Shown piece by piece: positions 16,199 to 25,629 of a stretch of 64,000 bases of DNA; position 1 is the stretch's first letter; every line of letters starts with the position of its first letter. The notes under the pieces were generated by a model that had not been told where the DNA came from, did no database searches, and saw only the letters and a program-made list of their open reading frames with translations. Origin of the DNA: an uncultured Alphaproteobacteria bacterium (lineage in GTDB: Bacteria; Pseudomonadota; Alphaproteobacteria; Rs-D84); the NCBI GenBank assembly GCA_949156565.1, contig CASCZI010000003.1, forward strand, positions 80,713 through 144,712. Reading direction: 5' to 3'. Both the position numbers and the translations under genes were made by a program.

Positions 16199-17962
16199 AT
16201 GCGCGCCAAAAAATCGACAAATATATCTGATATAAAAAAACCATCGTTGCGTGCGCGATTGGTGATGTGGGTGATTAACCTGGGGCTGGTGACGGTGGCG
16301 GTGGCCGCCGGGTACGTATTGGTTGTATTTTTACAGATGCCATCACTGGACGCAATTTTGCATGAAACGCGACCGGCGGCGATAACATTTCTGGATCGCG
16401 ATGGTCATGAAATCCGCAGTGCAAACCGCATTATGGGGGCGCCGGTTTCCGTAGAAACGTTACCCCCCCATGTATGGCAGGCGATTGTTGCCATCGAAGA
16501 TCGACGTTTTTTCCAACATGGGCCCATCGATGCACGGGGGATTATTCGGGCGATGGCGTCCAATATGGTCCATGGACGTATGGCCGCCGGGGGATCGTCG
16601 ATCACACAACAAACGGCGAAAAATATATTTTTATCGCGTGAAAAAAAGATATCACGCAAGATTCAGGAATTAATCCTGTCATATTGGTTGGAAAACCGTT
16701 TTGATAAAAATCAGGTCCTGGATTTATACATGAACCGTGTTTCATTGGTGGGTGGAATGCGGGGGATTGATGCCGCATCGCGTGCCTTGTTCCAAACGCC
16801 GGCGCGGGAAATGAACCTGGCCCAGGCGGCCCAAATTGCCGCCATGTTAAAAGCGCCCACAACGTACAGTCCGTTAAAGAATCCAAATCGCAATATCGCC
16901 CGGGCGCGCGTTGTTTTAACCGAAATGGTACGCCAAGGATACGTGACATTGGACGCGGCACGGACGGCGGCGCGTGCATTGGGGCCGGCCAACCCGGTGC
17001 CCGACACAAATATCTATCGGTATTGGACCGATTTTGTTCTGGACGAGGTACGATCACGTATTGGTGATTTTGATTCTGATTTGTTTGTGTACACCACGCT
17101 GGATCGGGGGTTACAAGAACGGGTGGCGGAAACATTATCATTAAAATCAGGTGTGCACCAAGGGGCGGTTGTTGCCATGACACCGGGGGGGGCAATTCGG
17201 GCAATGGCGGGCGGTGCCGATTATCAAACCAGCCAGTTTAATCGCGCATTGGCATTACGCCAACCCGGAAGCAGTTTTAAACCGGTTGTTTACTTGGTCG
17301 CGCTAGAAAATGGATTAACACCGCAATCATATGTGAATGATTCGCCATTTGCGGTGGGGGATTACAATCCGAAAAATTATAATGAAAAGTATTATGGGGA
17401 CATTACATTGGCAACGGCATTTGCAAAAAGTGTTAATTCTGTGCCATTGAAATTGACCCATGAATATGGAATTGATGCGGTATTGGATATGGCGGCCCGG
17501 TTGGGTGTGGGAAATCGATTGCGTCGGGAATATTCCACCGTTCTGGGGGCATCAGAAATGAGTTTATTGGATCTGACGAATATTTATGCCGTTATTTGGA
17601 ATGATGGTCAATCGGTTCGTCCATATTCAATAACCACAATTACAACCCCCGCCGGCAATATATTGTATCAACGCAATCCATCCGATCCGATCCAGGTATT
17701 ATCGCCATCAACGGTACAACATATGACAGAATTGTTGTCGGATGTGGTTCGATCGGGGGGGACAGGCCGCCGGGCCGCCGGGCCACATGTGATGGGGGGC
17801 AAGACCGGAACCAGTAATGGTAACCGTGACGCATGGTTTATTGGACGGGCCCGTGAATGGGTTGTGGGGGTTTGGATGGGAAATGACAATTTTACCCCCA
17901 TGAATTCCAAAATAACGGGTGGAACGGTGCCGGCGGAAATTTTCCGGGATATTGTAAAGTGA
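16199..17962 (+). CDS. Class A penicillin-binding protein (transglycosylase/transpeptidase)
   Basis: 587 residues. After a membrane anchor (residues about 25-48) comes a GT51 domain with EDRRFFQHG and GGSSITQQTAKN, then a transpeptidase domain with SSFK (about residue 357), SVN and KTGTSNG (about residue 534). It polymerises and cross-links peptidoglycan in the periplasm. At 587 residues it is shorter than typical PBP1A and lacks the extra OB-like insert. An upstream TATAAT at about 16156 suggests its own promoter. Confidence 0.95.
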   Translation: MRAKKSTNISDIKKPSLRARLVMWVINLGLVTVAVAAGYVLVVFLQMPSLDAILHETRPAAITFLDRDGHEIRSANRIMGAPVSVETLPPHVWQAIVAIEDRRFFQHGPIDARGIIRAMASNMVHGRMAAGGSSITQQTAKNIFLSREKKISRKIQELILSYWLENRFDKNQVLDLYMNRVSLVGGMRGIDAASRALFQTPAREMNLAQAAQIAAMLKAPTTYSPLKNPNRNIARARVVLTEMVRQGYVTLDAARTAARALGPANPVPDTNIYRYWTDFVLDEVRSRIGDFDSDLFVYTTLDRGLQERVAETLSLKSGVHQGAVVAMTPGGAIRAMAGGADYQTSQFNRALALRQPGSSFKPVVYLVALENGLTPQSYVNDSPFAVGDYNPKNYNEKYYGDITLATAFAKSVNSVPLKLTHEYGIDAVLDMAARLGVGNRLRREYSTVLGASEMSLLDLTNIYAVIWNDGQSVRPYSITTITTPAGNILYQRNPSDPIQVLSPSTVQHMTELLSDVVRSGGTGRRAAGPHVMGGKTGTSNGNRDAWFIGRAREWVVGVWMGNDNFTPMNSKITGGTVPAEIFRDIVK

Positions 17963-17975
17963 TCTTTTTTGGCCT

Positions 17976-18003
17976 TTGAAGGCCCCATAAATTGTGTTAT
18001 AAT
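17976..18003 (+). promoter_or_regulatory. Promoter of the outer-membrane protein gene
   Basis: TTGAAG (17976-17981) and TATAAT (17998-18003) are 16 bp apart. The ATG at 18011 begins 8 nt after the box, so the mRNA is predicted to be leaderless or nearly so. Confidence 0.75.
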
Positions 18004-18010
18004 GCAAAAC

Positions 18011-18979
18011 ATGAAAAGAAAAATTATATCTTTGGTTTCGGTTTTATTGTGTTTGGGGGCCATGCCGGCGCATGCCAATTGGCAATACGGTGGCGATTTT
18101 ATTCGCACCGGATGGTATGTTGATGATGGATCCCGTTTTACGATATCTATCCGTGCGGGTGGATCGTATGGATTTGGCGGGATTTCAAATGAAATTGGAT
18201 CATTAACATCGGAATATTACTATAACCCCGTCAATGGCGTGGTTGTTTCGTATGGGTATTATTTATCATGCAAGGAAAGTGGGGATTGCGACCCATCGGC
18301 ATTTGAACCGGCGGGGGTCGGGGATATCGCCGAATTAAAAGCGTCCAAGGATTATTCGGCCTTTGCCTTTGCCGCCGGGACCAGTGTGGGTTGGACCATT
18401 CCCAATTCCCCCCAGTGGCGTTTGGAATTAGGATGGGATCATATTACCGAAACCGAGTATAATGCATCCCCCATGTTTGACGGCGATTTAACGTTAAGCA
18501 GTGGTATGGTTGCCAATGTGCAATCGGGTGGTGTTAATTCCAAGGTTTCGGCCGACATCATCAGTGCGATGGCATTTTATGATTTCTTTGATGGATTGCA
18601 AAAACCATTACGCCAGGTTATTCCCTATGTCGGGTTTGGTATTGGATATGCCGACGTAAAAACGGTGTTAAATCTGACGGATTTGTATGGGGATTTGTCG
18701 TTGGCGGTTGATTTACAAGATTATGGTAAAATGGGCGATTATGTTCTGGAATTTTACACATCGGAAAAAGATAACGACAATATTGCCGGTGTTTTGGCGG
18801 CGGGGATTTCATATGGCATCACAGAATCAATGTTTTTTGATTTGGGGGCGCGTTTGATGTATGTTCCCAATATCAAATGGGATCTTAGCAGTGAAGACGG
18901 TGAACGTACCCGTGATTGGTTCCGTGTTAAAAATATGTTCTGGGCCAATATTATGTTGGGAATTCGTGTTGAGTTTTAA
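18011..18979 (+). CDS. Outer-membrane beta-barrel protein
   Basis: 322 residues. A signal peptide (IISLVSVLLCLGAMPAHA) is followed by a mature protein rich in Gly and aromatic residues with alternating strands, ending in a C-terminal Phe (GIRVEF), the BAM recognition signature. It resembles small porin/OmpW-like barrels (P44/Msp2-type in alphaproteobacteria), but the subfamily is not certain. The start at 18011 gives a correct signal peptide; the longer TTG frame does not. A strong terminator follows. Confidence 0.8.
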   Translation: MKRKIISLVSVLLCLGAMPAHANWQYGGDFIRTGWYVDDGSRFTISIRAGGSYGFGGISNEIGSLTSEYYYNPVNGVVVSYGYYLSCKESGDCDPSAFEPAGVGDIAELKASKDYSAFAFAAGTSVGWTIPNSPQWRLELGWDHITETEYNASPMFDGDLTLSSGMVANVQSGGVNSKVSADIISAMAFYDFFDGLQKPLRQVIPYVGFGIGYADVKTVLNLTDLYGDLSLAVDLQDYGKMGDYVLEFYTSEKDNDNIAGVLAAGISYGITESMFFDLGARLMYVPNIKWDLSSEDGERTRDWFRVKNMFWANIMLGIRVEF

Positions 18980-18981
18980 GC

Positions 18982-19007
18982 GGGTGCCGCATGGCACCCT
19001 TTTTTTT
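18982..19007 (+). terminator. Intrinsic terminator after the OMP gene
   Basis: GGGTGCC and GGCACCC pair across GCAT and are followed by T8. It lies between convergent genes. Confidence 0.92.
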
Positions 19008-19656
19008 ATTGTTTATATGAACACGCACTGGGGTTTTCGAAATGCCCATTGCCATATTGATCGGAAAATGTTTTAATATAACATTGGGTGATATTTGTTG
19101 CGCCATCATTTGATGACCCCGGCGTGGGACACGGTTTACAATTTGCCGATGTTGTTGGGCCATAATAACCGGCGATGCATTTATATTCTTCGGATTCATT
19201 GCATTTCCCGCTACAGCTGCATGCGCGGACAATACGTTTCATGGTGCCGGTGGCGACGGTGGTCCATCCACTTGTGGTGCAGTTTTTACACGGCGTACAA
19301 CACAATGCACATGCGGCAGATTCTATAAATTCCCCATTGCATTCGCAAAAGCGATAGTACAGACAAGATTGTTGGGCGGAATGGTTAAGACTTTTGTCAT
19401 AATTTATCCCAGCAGAAGAGAAATACCGATTACAATTACGGTGTTGATCGGGCAGTGATGCCGACGGGAAATATCTTTCACATTGGGTGTCCCACCATAG
19501 GCTAAGCTCGCTGTCACTTAAATATCCATGCAAATTCATATAGGCATCGTACATTTGGTTATATGCCGAACATGATTCTGCATCGGGCCATTGGGCATGT
19601 GCCGTCCCAAACATAAGTGTTATCAACATAAATGTCGAAATCGGTTTTACACGCAT
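19006..19656 (-). CDS. Secreted Cys-rich protein
   Basis: 216 residues with a signal peptide ending at about residue 21 (FGTAHA). The mature protein has about 20 Cys in closely spaced pairs (CALCCTPCKNC, CSCSGKC) and a terminal module GYYGPTTSANCKPCP followed by QCYI. Similar GYYG/CP/CYI modules occur in the proteins at 55614 and 57403. These suggest disulfide-rich, EGF/TNFR-like extracytoplasmic folds. Shine-Dalgarno GGTGGGGG precedes the ATG. No enzyme motif; function unknown. Confidence 0.75.
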   Translation of the reverse strand: MRVKPISTFMLITLMFGTAHAQWPDAESCSAYNQMYDAYMNLHGYLSDSELSLWWDTQCERYFPSASLPDQHRNCNRYFSSAGINYDKSLNHSAQQSCLYYRFCECNGEFIESAACALCCTPCKNCTTSGWTTVATGTMKRIVRACSCSGKCNESEEYKCIAGYYGPTTSANCKPCPTPGSSNDGATNITQCYIKTFSDQYGNGHFENPSACSYKQ

Positions 19657-19683
19657 TATTGTTCCCCCACCTTGATTTTAATT

Positions 19684-19894
19684 AAAAAACCGCCACAGAC
19701 TATTGGCGGCCGGGGATTAGAAAAATCATACTTAACAATGATCATGACGATTTTCACGCGTTGCGTTATTTTATATATCGCCATATCCCCGGCCGAATGA
19801 TGAATTGGTCGGGTTTTTAAGGGGGCGCAAAAAAATTTGCGCCTGTTAAGTACGGGATTTTCTAGGTCCCAAAGCCGACATTGTGTCAGTTTCA
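19684..19894 (-). ncRNA. Candidate sRNA or leader RNA upstream of the Cys-rich gene
   Basis: Read leftward from a promoter at 19901-19930, the RNA has hairpin GGCGCAAA/TTTGCGCC and a 10-bp stem GGCCGGGGAT/ATCCCCGGCC enclosing about 70 nt. It ends in the terminator CCGCC/GGCGG plus T6, 28 nt before the ATG at 19656. The large stem abuts the terminator and shares two bases with it, so the two could compete as in an attenuator. No known family is recognised. A 42-codon frame through the same stretch is less convincing. Confidence 0.5.
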
Positions 19895-19900
19895 GGAATT

Positions 19901-19930
19901 AGTATAACGTACAGGCCAAATAAAAATCAA
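19901..19930 (-). promoter_or_regulatory. Promoter for the candidate leader RNA
   Basis: On the minus strand TTGATT (19925-19930) and TATACT (19901-19906) are 18 bp apart, giving a start near 19894. Confidence 0.65.
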
Positions 19931-19998
19931 CCCGAAAACATAAAATATAAATACTTAATCCCCACAAGTTGTATTTTGCGGTTATGGTGGGGAATTAA

Positions 19999-21096
19999 TT
20001 AATCAATCGTGACAGACACCACGGTTTCTGATTTGGTGGTATCCAATGGATGTGATTGATATTTGACGCCTGCAAAATCAATCTTATCCATGTCAATTTC
20101 CCGCAATACGCGGTTATACATGGTATGATAATAAATCTTGCGGTTGGTCAGATCGGTTGCAATCGTCCATTGGGTCGCCGATGGCATATTATTTGGGGCC
20201 TGGTTCACCGGGAATTGGATTCCCAATGGCACGTCAAAGTTATTTAGAATGTGAAATGCCTGTAATACGGTGTCATATCCCGTTGCCTGGGGCAGGGAAT
20301 ACGATTGGAAAAACGTGGCGCGAACAAAACGTGACGGGGGCGTCATATCGCCGGGGATGCCCAAAAAGCCACTGCCGGTGCCAAATGCCGCCAATGTCAC
20401 ATCCCCCAGGGCGGTTTTCATTGTTTGGGGGCCCACTGTGCCGGGTGTTAAATTGACATAATTATTCAAATTTGTTGTCATCCATTCAAATCCCGGTGCA
20501 TTGGTCAAAACGCCAACCTTGTTTTCGTAAAAATGGGGAATTCCATCAACGATTTCCAGGACGACTTCGCGACCGTTTGGTTCGACAATGCGCCAATGAA
20601 CGGTTGCGGCACGGGAATCAATATTGACAATTCGGACGTTATTGATGGCCCGTTTAACCTGGTCGATGGTTGAAAATTGCGACAGAATCCATGACACGAC
20701 CTGGAAATCTGCCAGGGTTTGGTCGTTATACGCGGGATCGTATTCAACGTATTGACCGTATGTTGGAAAATAGAACAGGGCGGCAGACAGGCCGGCTTCG
20801 TTCGTGCCATCGATAACAAATTCGGGTTCTTCGACGCCCAATCCGACAAATCCAAAACGACTGGTAAATTCCAGACCACCCGCCGTTCCATCCGGCAGGA
20901 AAGATTTAACCGTATGAGCACGCGGGACGACGACATAGATGTTATTCATTTCTTCGCGTGACCAATCGATGGTGCGCGCCACAACCAATGAATTATCCTT
21001 GGCCCGCAGGGTAATTCCCGTACATGCATTGGCCGGATCAACAAATCCCCCCAATGTCGCCATCAATGCGACAACAGATAAAGATAAATGTTTCAT
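19999..21096 (-). CDS. Secreted choloylglycine hydrolase / penicillin V acylase family protein
   Basis: 365 residues from ATG 21096 (GGGGGG ribosome site). A signal peptide ends at NA, followed directly by the catalytic N-terminal Cys in ACTGITLRAKDNS. The family pattern continues with VVARTIDW, DGTNEAGLSAALFY and LTNAPGFEWM. These Ntn hydrolases deconjugate bile salts or cleave penicillin V and acyl-homoserine lactones; substrate cannot be told from sequence alone. Export and a possible gut habitat make bile-salt hydrolysis worth testing. Monocistronic. Confidence 0.88.
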   Translation of the reverse strand: MKHLSLSVVALMATLGGFVDPANACTGITLRAKDNSLVVARTIDWSREEMNNIYVVVPRAHTVKSFLPDGTAGGLEFTSRFGFVGLGVEEPEFVIDGTNEAGLSAALFYFPTYGQYVEYDPAYNDQTLADFQVVSWILSQFSTIDQVKRAINNVRIVNIDSRAATVHWRIVEPNGREVVLEIVDGIPHFYENKVGVLTNAPGFEWMTTNLNNYVNLTPGTVGPQTMKTALGDVTLAAFGTGSGFLGIPGDMTPPSRFVRATFFQSYSLPQATGYDTVLQAFHILNNFDVPLGIQFPVNQAPNNMPSATQWTIATDLTNRKIYYHTMYNRVLREIDMDKIDFAGVKYQSHPLDTTKSETVVSVTID

Positions 21097-21184
21097 AAAA
21101 TCCCCCCGTTTGTTATTCGGGGATATTATAGGCATCACCCCCGGGGCATGACCATAAGAATGATGTCACGAAAGGAATGGATCT

Positions 21185-21724
21185 TTATTTGCCGTTGTTT
21201 TCGAATTCGCGCATAATGCGTGTGATCGTATATTTAGATATGCCTGTTTTTCGGGATGTGGCGCAAACACTGTGTGTTTCGTCCATAACACGTTGAACGA
21301 TCATCTTTTCCGCCGCAGATATTAAACGTCTGGAACGGGTTTGGGATTTAACCGGTATAATTTTATATTTCTGGTTCAGATTGTATAATACACTGATGGT
21401 GGTGCTGTTTTCTTGGGCGATAATTTCAAATGCCGCACGGGCATGGGGAAATTCAATGGGATTTTCCGACATCAATAATCGTGCGCGATTTAACATTTCG
21501 GAAACTTTTTCCGGGGTAAATACCTGTTTGGGGCGGATGGTCAACAAATGGTATTTTTGATTCCATCGACGAATATCTTGTTCGTTGACGTTGTATTTTT
21601 GACTGGCACGGGTGATGCCATTATTAATGGCGTATGTGATGATTTCTTGCTTTTCTTTACTGCTGCGAATCATCAATTTCTTACGCGTATCTGGTTTTGT
21701 ATTTGATTTGTCTGATGTAACCAT
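21185..21724 (-). CDS. HTH protein of unknown role
   Basis: 179 residues starting at ATG 21724. It has two putative helix-turn-helix units: EIITYAINNGITRASQKYNV near the N-terminus and THSVCATSRKTGISKYTITR at the C-terminus, both resembling transposase/psq-type HTHs. It is highly basic. A promoter (TTGAAT, 17 bp, TATCAT) ends 6 nt before the ATG, so the message is predicted leaderless. The frame extends upstream into the neighbouring gene, but that part is not supported. Probably a regulator, or a domesticated transposase DNA-binding part. Confidence 0.6.
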   Translation of the reverse strand: MVTSDKSNTKPDTRKKLMIRSSKEKQEIITYAINNGITRASQKYNVNEQDIRRWNQKYHLLTIRPKQVFTPEKVSEMLNRARLLMSENPIEFPHARAAFEIIAQENSTTISVLYNLNQKYKIIPVKSQTRSRRLISAAEKMIVQRVMDETHSVCATSRKTGISKYTITRIMREFENNGK

Positions 21725-21730
21725 GTGATT

Positions 21731-21759
21731 ATGATACCATAATAATGTTAATGATTCAA
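21731..21759 (-). promoter_or_regulatory. Promoter giving a leaderless HTH-gene mRNA
   Basis: On the minus strand TTGAAT (21754-21759) and TATCAT (21731-21736) have 17 bp between them. The expected start point coincides with the A of ATG 21724. The promoter overlaps the upstream gene's 5'-proximal stop region. Confidence 0.6.
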
Positions 21760-22778
21760 TCCTGGGGCGATGTTTTTCGACGCGCATATGTCCCAGAAAT
21801 AATTCCAGATAAAACAAAAACACCCGCCGTGATCATTAAAATATTGATTATTTCGCGCAGGCGATTGGTATAAATATATCGAACAAACCATGCCTCTAAA
21901 TACTCGCGTTTGGGACCGGAAAATTCAACATATCGGGGTTCCAGAGCCTTGATTCCATTTTTACCCATTTCCAAATGAATATATCCGTATTTGTTTAAAT
22001 CGGTAAAGCGTGGCGTTTGACCCGATGACGGTGTGGTGTACATCGGAATGCCGGCGAATGTATCGGCCGAAAAATAATGAACGTGTCCAAAAATCAAGGC
22101 ATCGATTTTGTGATTGCGAATAATAGATTTAAATTTCGCCGCGTCTGTGTCGGACATCCGATGTTCTTCGGCGCCCGCTACATTTTTGGGTGGCATATGA
22201 CCAAAAATGATACAGTTGCGAAACAATGGTCGGATAAATTCCAATGTTTCGGCCAGCCATTCAAATTGTATTTCAGAAATTTTATCGGATGAATCCATTG
22301 CGATAAATAATGTGTTTCCATATCCAAACCAATAATATGTTTGACCAACAACAGCCTGGTAGTATCGTTTATCAATATTTTTGCGTTTTTCAACATCATG
22401 GTTGCCCGGGATCATATAAAATGGTATGCCATTTAAATGACGACCCATTTCATGAAACATCCAATAAAAATTGGCCGGACGTCGGTCCGACACCAAATCC
22501 CCAAGATACATAATAAATTCTGGATTTTTATCCGATGCCTGGGCCGCATCTATAATCCGTTCAATAACACGATTATGTGAACCGGTATCTGACATAATGG
22601 CCAGATTAAATTCGGTGGCGTTATCGTTTAAGAAATGTGATGCCGGTGGCAACATATTTTGGGCCGGACGTATAGATTCTTCGCCGAAATAGGTATGCGT
22701 CACAAATAAACAAAATGCAATTGTAATCACGGTGATCGCAACCAAATAGAAAATTTTCGATAAACGGTTAATATGCAT
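21756..22778 (-). CDS. Membrane-anchored calcineurin-like phosphoesterase
   Basis: 340 residues. An N-terminal signal anchor (residues about 10-30) precedes a metallophosphoesterase domain with MSDTGSH, YLGDLVSD, PGNHD, FGHMPP and GHVHYF, the full metal-binding set. A second hydrophobic segment lies near the C-terminus (ILMITAGVFVLSGIISGT), so the catalytic domain probably faces the periplasm. The substrate is unknown. Shine-Dalgarno AAAGG precedes the ATG. Confidence 0.88.
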   Translation of the reverse strand: MHINRLSKIFYLVAITVITIAFCLFVTHTYFGEESIRPAQNMLPPASHFLNDNATEFNLAIMSDTGSHNRVIERIIDAAQASDKNPEFIMYLGDLVSDRRPANFYWMFHEMGRHLNGIPFYMIPGNHDVEKRKNIDKRYYQAVVGQTYYWFGYGNTLFIAMDSSDKISEIQFEWLAETLEFIRPLFRNCIIFGHMPPKNVAGAEEHRMSDTDAAKFKSIIRNHKIDALIFGHVHYFSADTFAGIPMYTTPSSGQTPRFTDLNKYGYIHLEMGKNGIKALEPRYVEFSGPKREYLEAWFVRYIYTNRLREIINILMITAGVFVLSGIISGTYARRKTSPQD

Positions 22779-22982
22779 GTTATTGAGCCTTTGGGTTATT
22801 ATTGCTTCATTTTAAAGGATAATAAGATTACTGTCCATAGGGATTGAAAAAAATATGGGTTGATTTTTTAAAAAATTTATATACAGGGAAAACGTGACGG
22901 TTCGATTGCGCGGATGTCTATTCCACCGACTTATTGTCGATCCAGGTTGGTTCGCATCTCATTACCCCGGGACCAAAAATTA

Positions 22983-23002
22983 AACCCGCCAATGACGGGT
23001 TA
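22983..23002 (-). terminator. Terminator after tRNA-Gln
   Basis: On the minus strand AACCCG and CGGGTT pair across a 7-nt loop and are followed by TTTAATTTTT, immediately 3' of the tRNA. Confidence 0.75.
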
Positions 23003-23008
23003 AATTCT

Positions 23009-23082
23009 TGGTTGGGGCAGCTGGATTCGAACCAACACTGAATGAGTCAGAGTCATTAGTTCTGCCATTAAACTATGCCCCA
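23009..23082 (-). tRNA. tRNA-Gln (CTG)
   Basis: Acceptor stem TGGGGCA pairs with TGCCCCA, followed by A and an encoded CCA. The T-arm contains GTTCGAATC. The anticodon stem AATGA/TCATT holds loop CTCTGAC, giving anticodon CTG. Length 74 nt. Confidence 0.95.
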
Positions 23083-23570
23083 AGTGCGGCCATTATATGT
23101 CGTTTTTTTCTATATTTCAAGTCTTTATTTTCACATTTTTTTAAACAAATTTTATGTGTGCTTTGGGTGTTAAATTATAGATTAAAAAAAATTTTTGTAC
23201 CATCGGGTTTTTTCAAATCTGGGACATAAATATGTCAAAGAAAATTTCCAAAATTGGGAAATTGTATTTAAAACATTTTTTGTGTTAATTAAATATCATG
23301 TTGATTTATGTATATTTTGTATTAAATTTTATTTGTTTTTGATAATCTGGTGGCGCAAAATTTATTTGATACAAATATATATATAATAAAACTTGATTTT
23401 TTTTAGATTGTATGCGACACTGGCCGCGCATTGGATATAACAATCAAAAGTACTTTAAATATTTATGGTCTTTGGTTTTATATTCTGCCCTGGGGTTTGC
23501 CCGGGTAAAAAAGTTTCAAATTACATTTCTAATCAAAAGTAGTTTTATGTAAGGATAAAAGGAACATAAG
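23083..23570. other. AT-rich gene-free stretch before the polysaccharide cluster
   Basis: About 490 bases, markedly richer in A+T than the flanks, with no convincing frame on either strand. It holds a repeated word AATCAAAAGTA at 23442 and 23531, and a GC-rich island (CCTGGGGTTTGCCCGGG). It is the probable promoter and leader region for the glycosyltransferase operon, but no clear boxes could be fixed. Confidence 0.5.
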
Positions 23571-23633
23571 ATGGGAAAAAAAGTTAAGGGATCTGTCCCA
23601 GCGATCAAATGGTTTTTAATATCCAGAAATTAG
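23571..23633 (+). CDS. Possible 20-aa leader peptide
   Basis: ATG 23571 follows a clear ribosome site (AAAAGGAAC) and the frame ends TAG 13 nt before the glycosyltransferase start. The peptide (MGKKVKGSVPAIKWFLIS plus two residues) is basic then hydrophobic. It could be a leader or the remnant of an earlier gene. Supported only by its ribosome site. Confidence 0.35.
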   Translation: MGKKVKGSVPAIKWFLISRN

Positions 23634-23646
23634 AGTGAGTTTAGAA

Positions 23647-24651
23647 ATGAACAAAAAGTTTCCAAAAGTATCAGTTTTGACACCTATATATAATACAAAA
23701 CCCGAATTTCTGCGGGAATGTATTAATTCCGTTTTGGATCAGACATTTGGCGACTTTGAATTTTTGTTATGTGATGATTGTTCTGAATCATATATTCGTG
23801 ATATCGTTGAATCATATAATGATCCAAGAATTATTTATATCAGAAATCAAAAAAATCTTGGGGCGGCGGGGTCACGAAATCGTTTAATAGATATGGCCAA
23901 TGGTGACTATTTGGCATTGTTGGATTCAGATGATACGATGGTCGAAACACGTTTGGCCAAACAGGTAGATTTTTTAGATAAAAATCCAGCGGTTGGTTGT
24001 CTGGGAACGTGGGCAACGGTTAATAAATCATCGTTGTTTCACCCTGGGCGATTCGATTCCCAACAATTGGAAGAACATTTGGTTTTTTCTGGGTGTGCAT
24101 TATGCAATTCCAGTGTGATGTTGCGAAAATCAACGTTGGATAAACATCATATTCGCTACAAAACAGAATTTATTCCGGCCGAAGATTATGCCCTTTATTG
24201 TGATTTAATTGGATTAACAAAATTCGCCGTGTTGCCAGAGGTTTTGTGTGATTATAAGTTTTATAGTGAAAATATCTCTTGTTGCCAAGAACAAAAACAA
24301 AAATACATAGCGGCGGTGGCACAATATAATGTCATTGAAAGATATGCAAATGTTTCATTGGTTGGCAAAGAGGAGATGGCAAATTTTGCGGCATTCAATA
24401 TTCCGCAAAATAGTAAGGAGTTAAGGAGGGCGATAAAAATTAACCTGGACAAATTGAAAGAGTTTCCCCGATGGGCAGAAATGTTTTTCAATACAAACAA
24501 AAATTGTTATCGATTGATTTGCTATAAAAAGCGTTCTTTGACGGATCAAGCACGGTTATTGTGTTCACCATTAAGACGTTTTTTCAAGCAATCATTTGGT
24601 TGGCAATTATTTTGTTTTATAACCCGGGGTATGTTCAGTTTTAAAAAATAA
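23647..24651 (+). CDS. Family 2 glycosyltransferase
   Basis: 334 residues. GT-A fold with VSVLTPIYNTKPEFLRECI at the start, the LLCDD and LDSDDT (DxD) motifs and a catalytic region around PAEDYALYCDL. It adds a sugar to a surface glycan, probably at the cytoplasmic face of the inner membrane. ATG 23647 is chosen over the GTG at 23635 by fit to the family N-terminus. It is the first main gene of the sugar operon, 15 nt before the epimerase gene. Confidence 0.9.
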   Translation: MNKKFPKVSVLTPIYNTKPEFLRECINSVLDQTFGDFEFLLCDDCSESYIRDIVESYNDPRIIYIRNQKNLGAAGSRNRLIDMANGDYLALLDSDDTMVETRLAKQVDFLDKNPAVGCLGTWATVNKSSLFHPGRFDSQQLEEHLVFSGCALCNSSVMLRKSTLDKHHIRYKTEFIPAEDYALYCDLIGLTKFAVLPEVLCDYKFYSENISCCQEQKQKYIAAVAQYNVIERYANVSLVGKEEMANFAAFNIPQNSKELRRAIKINLDKLKEFPRWAEMFFNTNKNCYRLICYKKRSLTDQARLLCSPLRRFFKQSFGWQLFCFITRGMFSFKK

Positions 24652-24666
24652 AAAAAAGGAAAAGTG

Positions 24667-25629
24667 ATGAGCAAGATTTTAGTAACTGGTGGAACCGGTT
24701 TTCTGGGATCAAATTTATGTAAACGTTTAATAACAGAGGGGCATACGGTCTTTTGTTTGGATAACAATTACACCGGACGTTTATTAAATGTGGCAAATTT
24801 GTTAAAAAATCCTAATTTCACATTTATTGAACACGATATTTGTGATCCGATTGGAATTACTGCTCATTTAGATTATGTTTATAATTTGGCATGTCCGGCA
24901 TCACCCCCGGCATATCAAGGCAGCCACAGCATCAAAACAACAAAGGTATGTGTTTTAGGTGCAATTAATGTTTTGGAATTGGCCAAAAAGAATAATGCCC
25001 GGGTTTTACAATTTTCAACATCTGAGGTTTATGGAGAACCATTGGTTCATCCCCAGGTTGAAACATATCGCGGTAATGTCAATCCGATTGGCATTCGCGC
25101 ATGCTATGACGAAGGAAAACGTTGTGCAGAAAGCTTGTTTTTTGATTACCACAGACACGAAGGTGTTGATATAAAAGTTATCAGAATATTTAACACATAT
25201 GGGCCCAATATGGATCCCAATGATGGTCGCGTTGTCAGCAATTTTATATGCCAGGCATTATCGGGCCAAGACATAACAATTTATGGTGATGGTCATCAAA
25301 CCCGTTCTTTTTGTTATGTTGATGATTTGATCGAAGGTATTGTACGCATGATGAATTCGCCAAAGGGTTTCACCGGACCCGTGAATTTGGGTAATCCGGG
25401 TGAATTTACAATCAAAGAGTTGGCAGAAATGGTTGTTTCAAAAATCGGGGGCAAGGTTGTATATAAAGACTTACCGTCTGATGATCCAACCCAACGTCGG
25501 CCGGATATTACGTTGGCCAAAACCAAGCTGGGGTGGACACCCAAAGTACCGTTGAACGTCGGCTTGGATAAAACAATTGAATATTTTAAAACGCAGATCA
25601 AGTTATTTAACCAAGGAAAAGTAAAATGA
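24667..25629 (+). CDS. UDP-glucuronate decarboxylase (UDP-xylose synthase)
   Basis: 320 residues of the extended SDR family. It has [11 protein letters not shown] (NAD binding), STSEVYGEP, the YxxxK variant CYDEGKR and the UXS-typical [20 protein letters not shown] and [12 protein letters not shown]. It converts UDP-glucuronate to UDP-xylose with tightly bound NAD. The next gene makes its substrate and overlaps it by 4 nt (ATGA), a coherent UDP-xylose pathway. ATG 24667 is preferred over the GTG at 24664. Confidence 0.9.
   Translation: MSKILVTGGTGFLGSNLCKRLITEGHTVFCLDNNYTGRLLNVANLLKNPNFTFIEHDICDPIGITAHLDYVYNLACPASPPAYQGSHSIKTTKVCVLGAINVLELAKKNNARVLQFSTSEVYGEPLVHPQVETYRGNVNPIGIRACYDEGKRCAESLFFDYHRHEGVDIKVIRIFNTYGPNMDPNDGRVVSNFICQALSGQDITIYGDGHQTRSFCYVDDLIEGIVRMMNSPKGFTGPVNLGNPGEFTIKELAEMVVSKIGGKVVYKDLPSDDPTQRRPDITLAKTKLGWTPKVPLNVGLDKTIEYFKTQIKLFNQGKVK

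Noticed and set aside
19684..19810. 42-codon minus-strand frame ending TAATG at the Cys-rich gene
   Set aside because: It runs through a clear intrinsic terminator and a long GC stem and has no ribosome site; the RNA explanation fits better.
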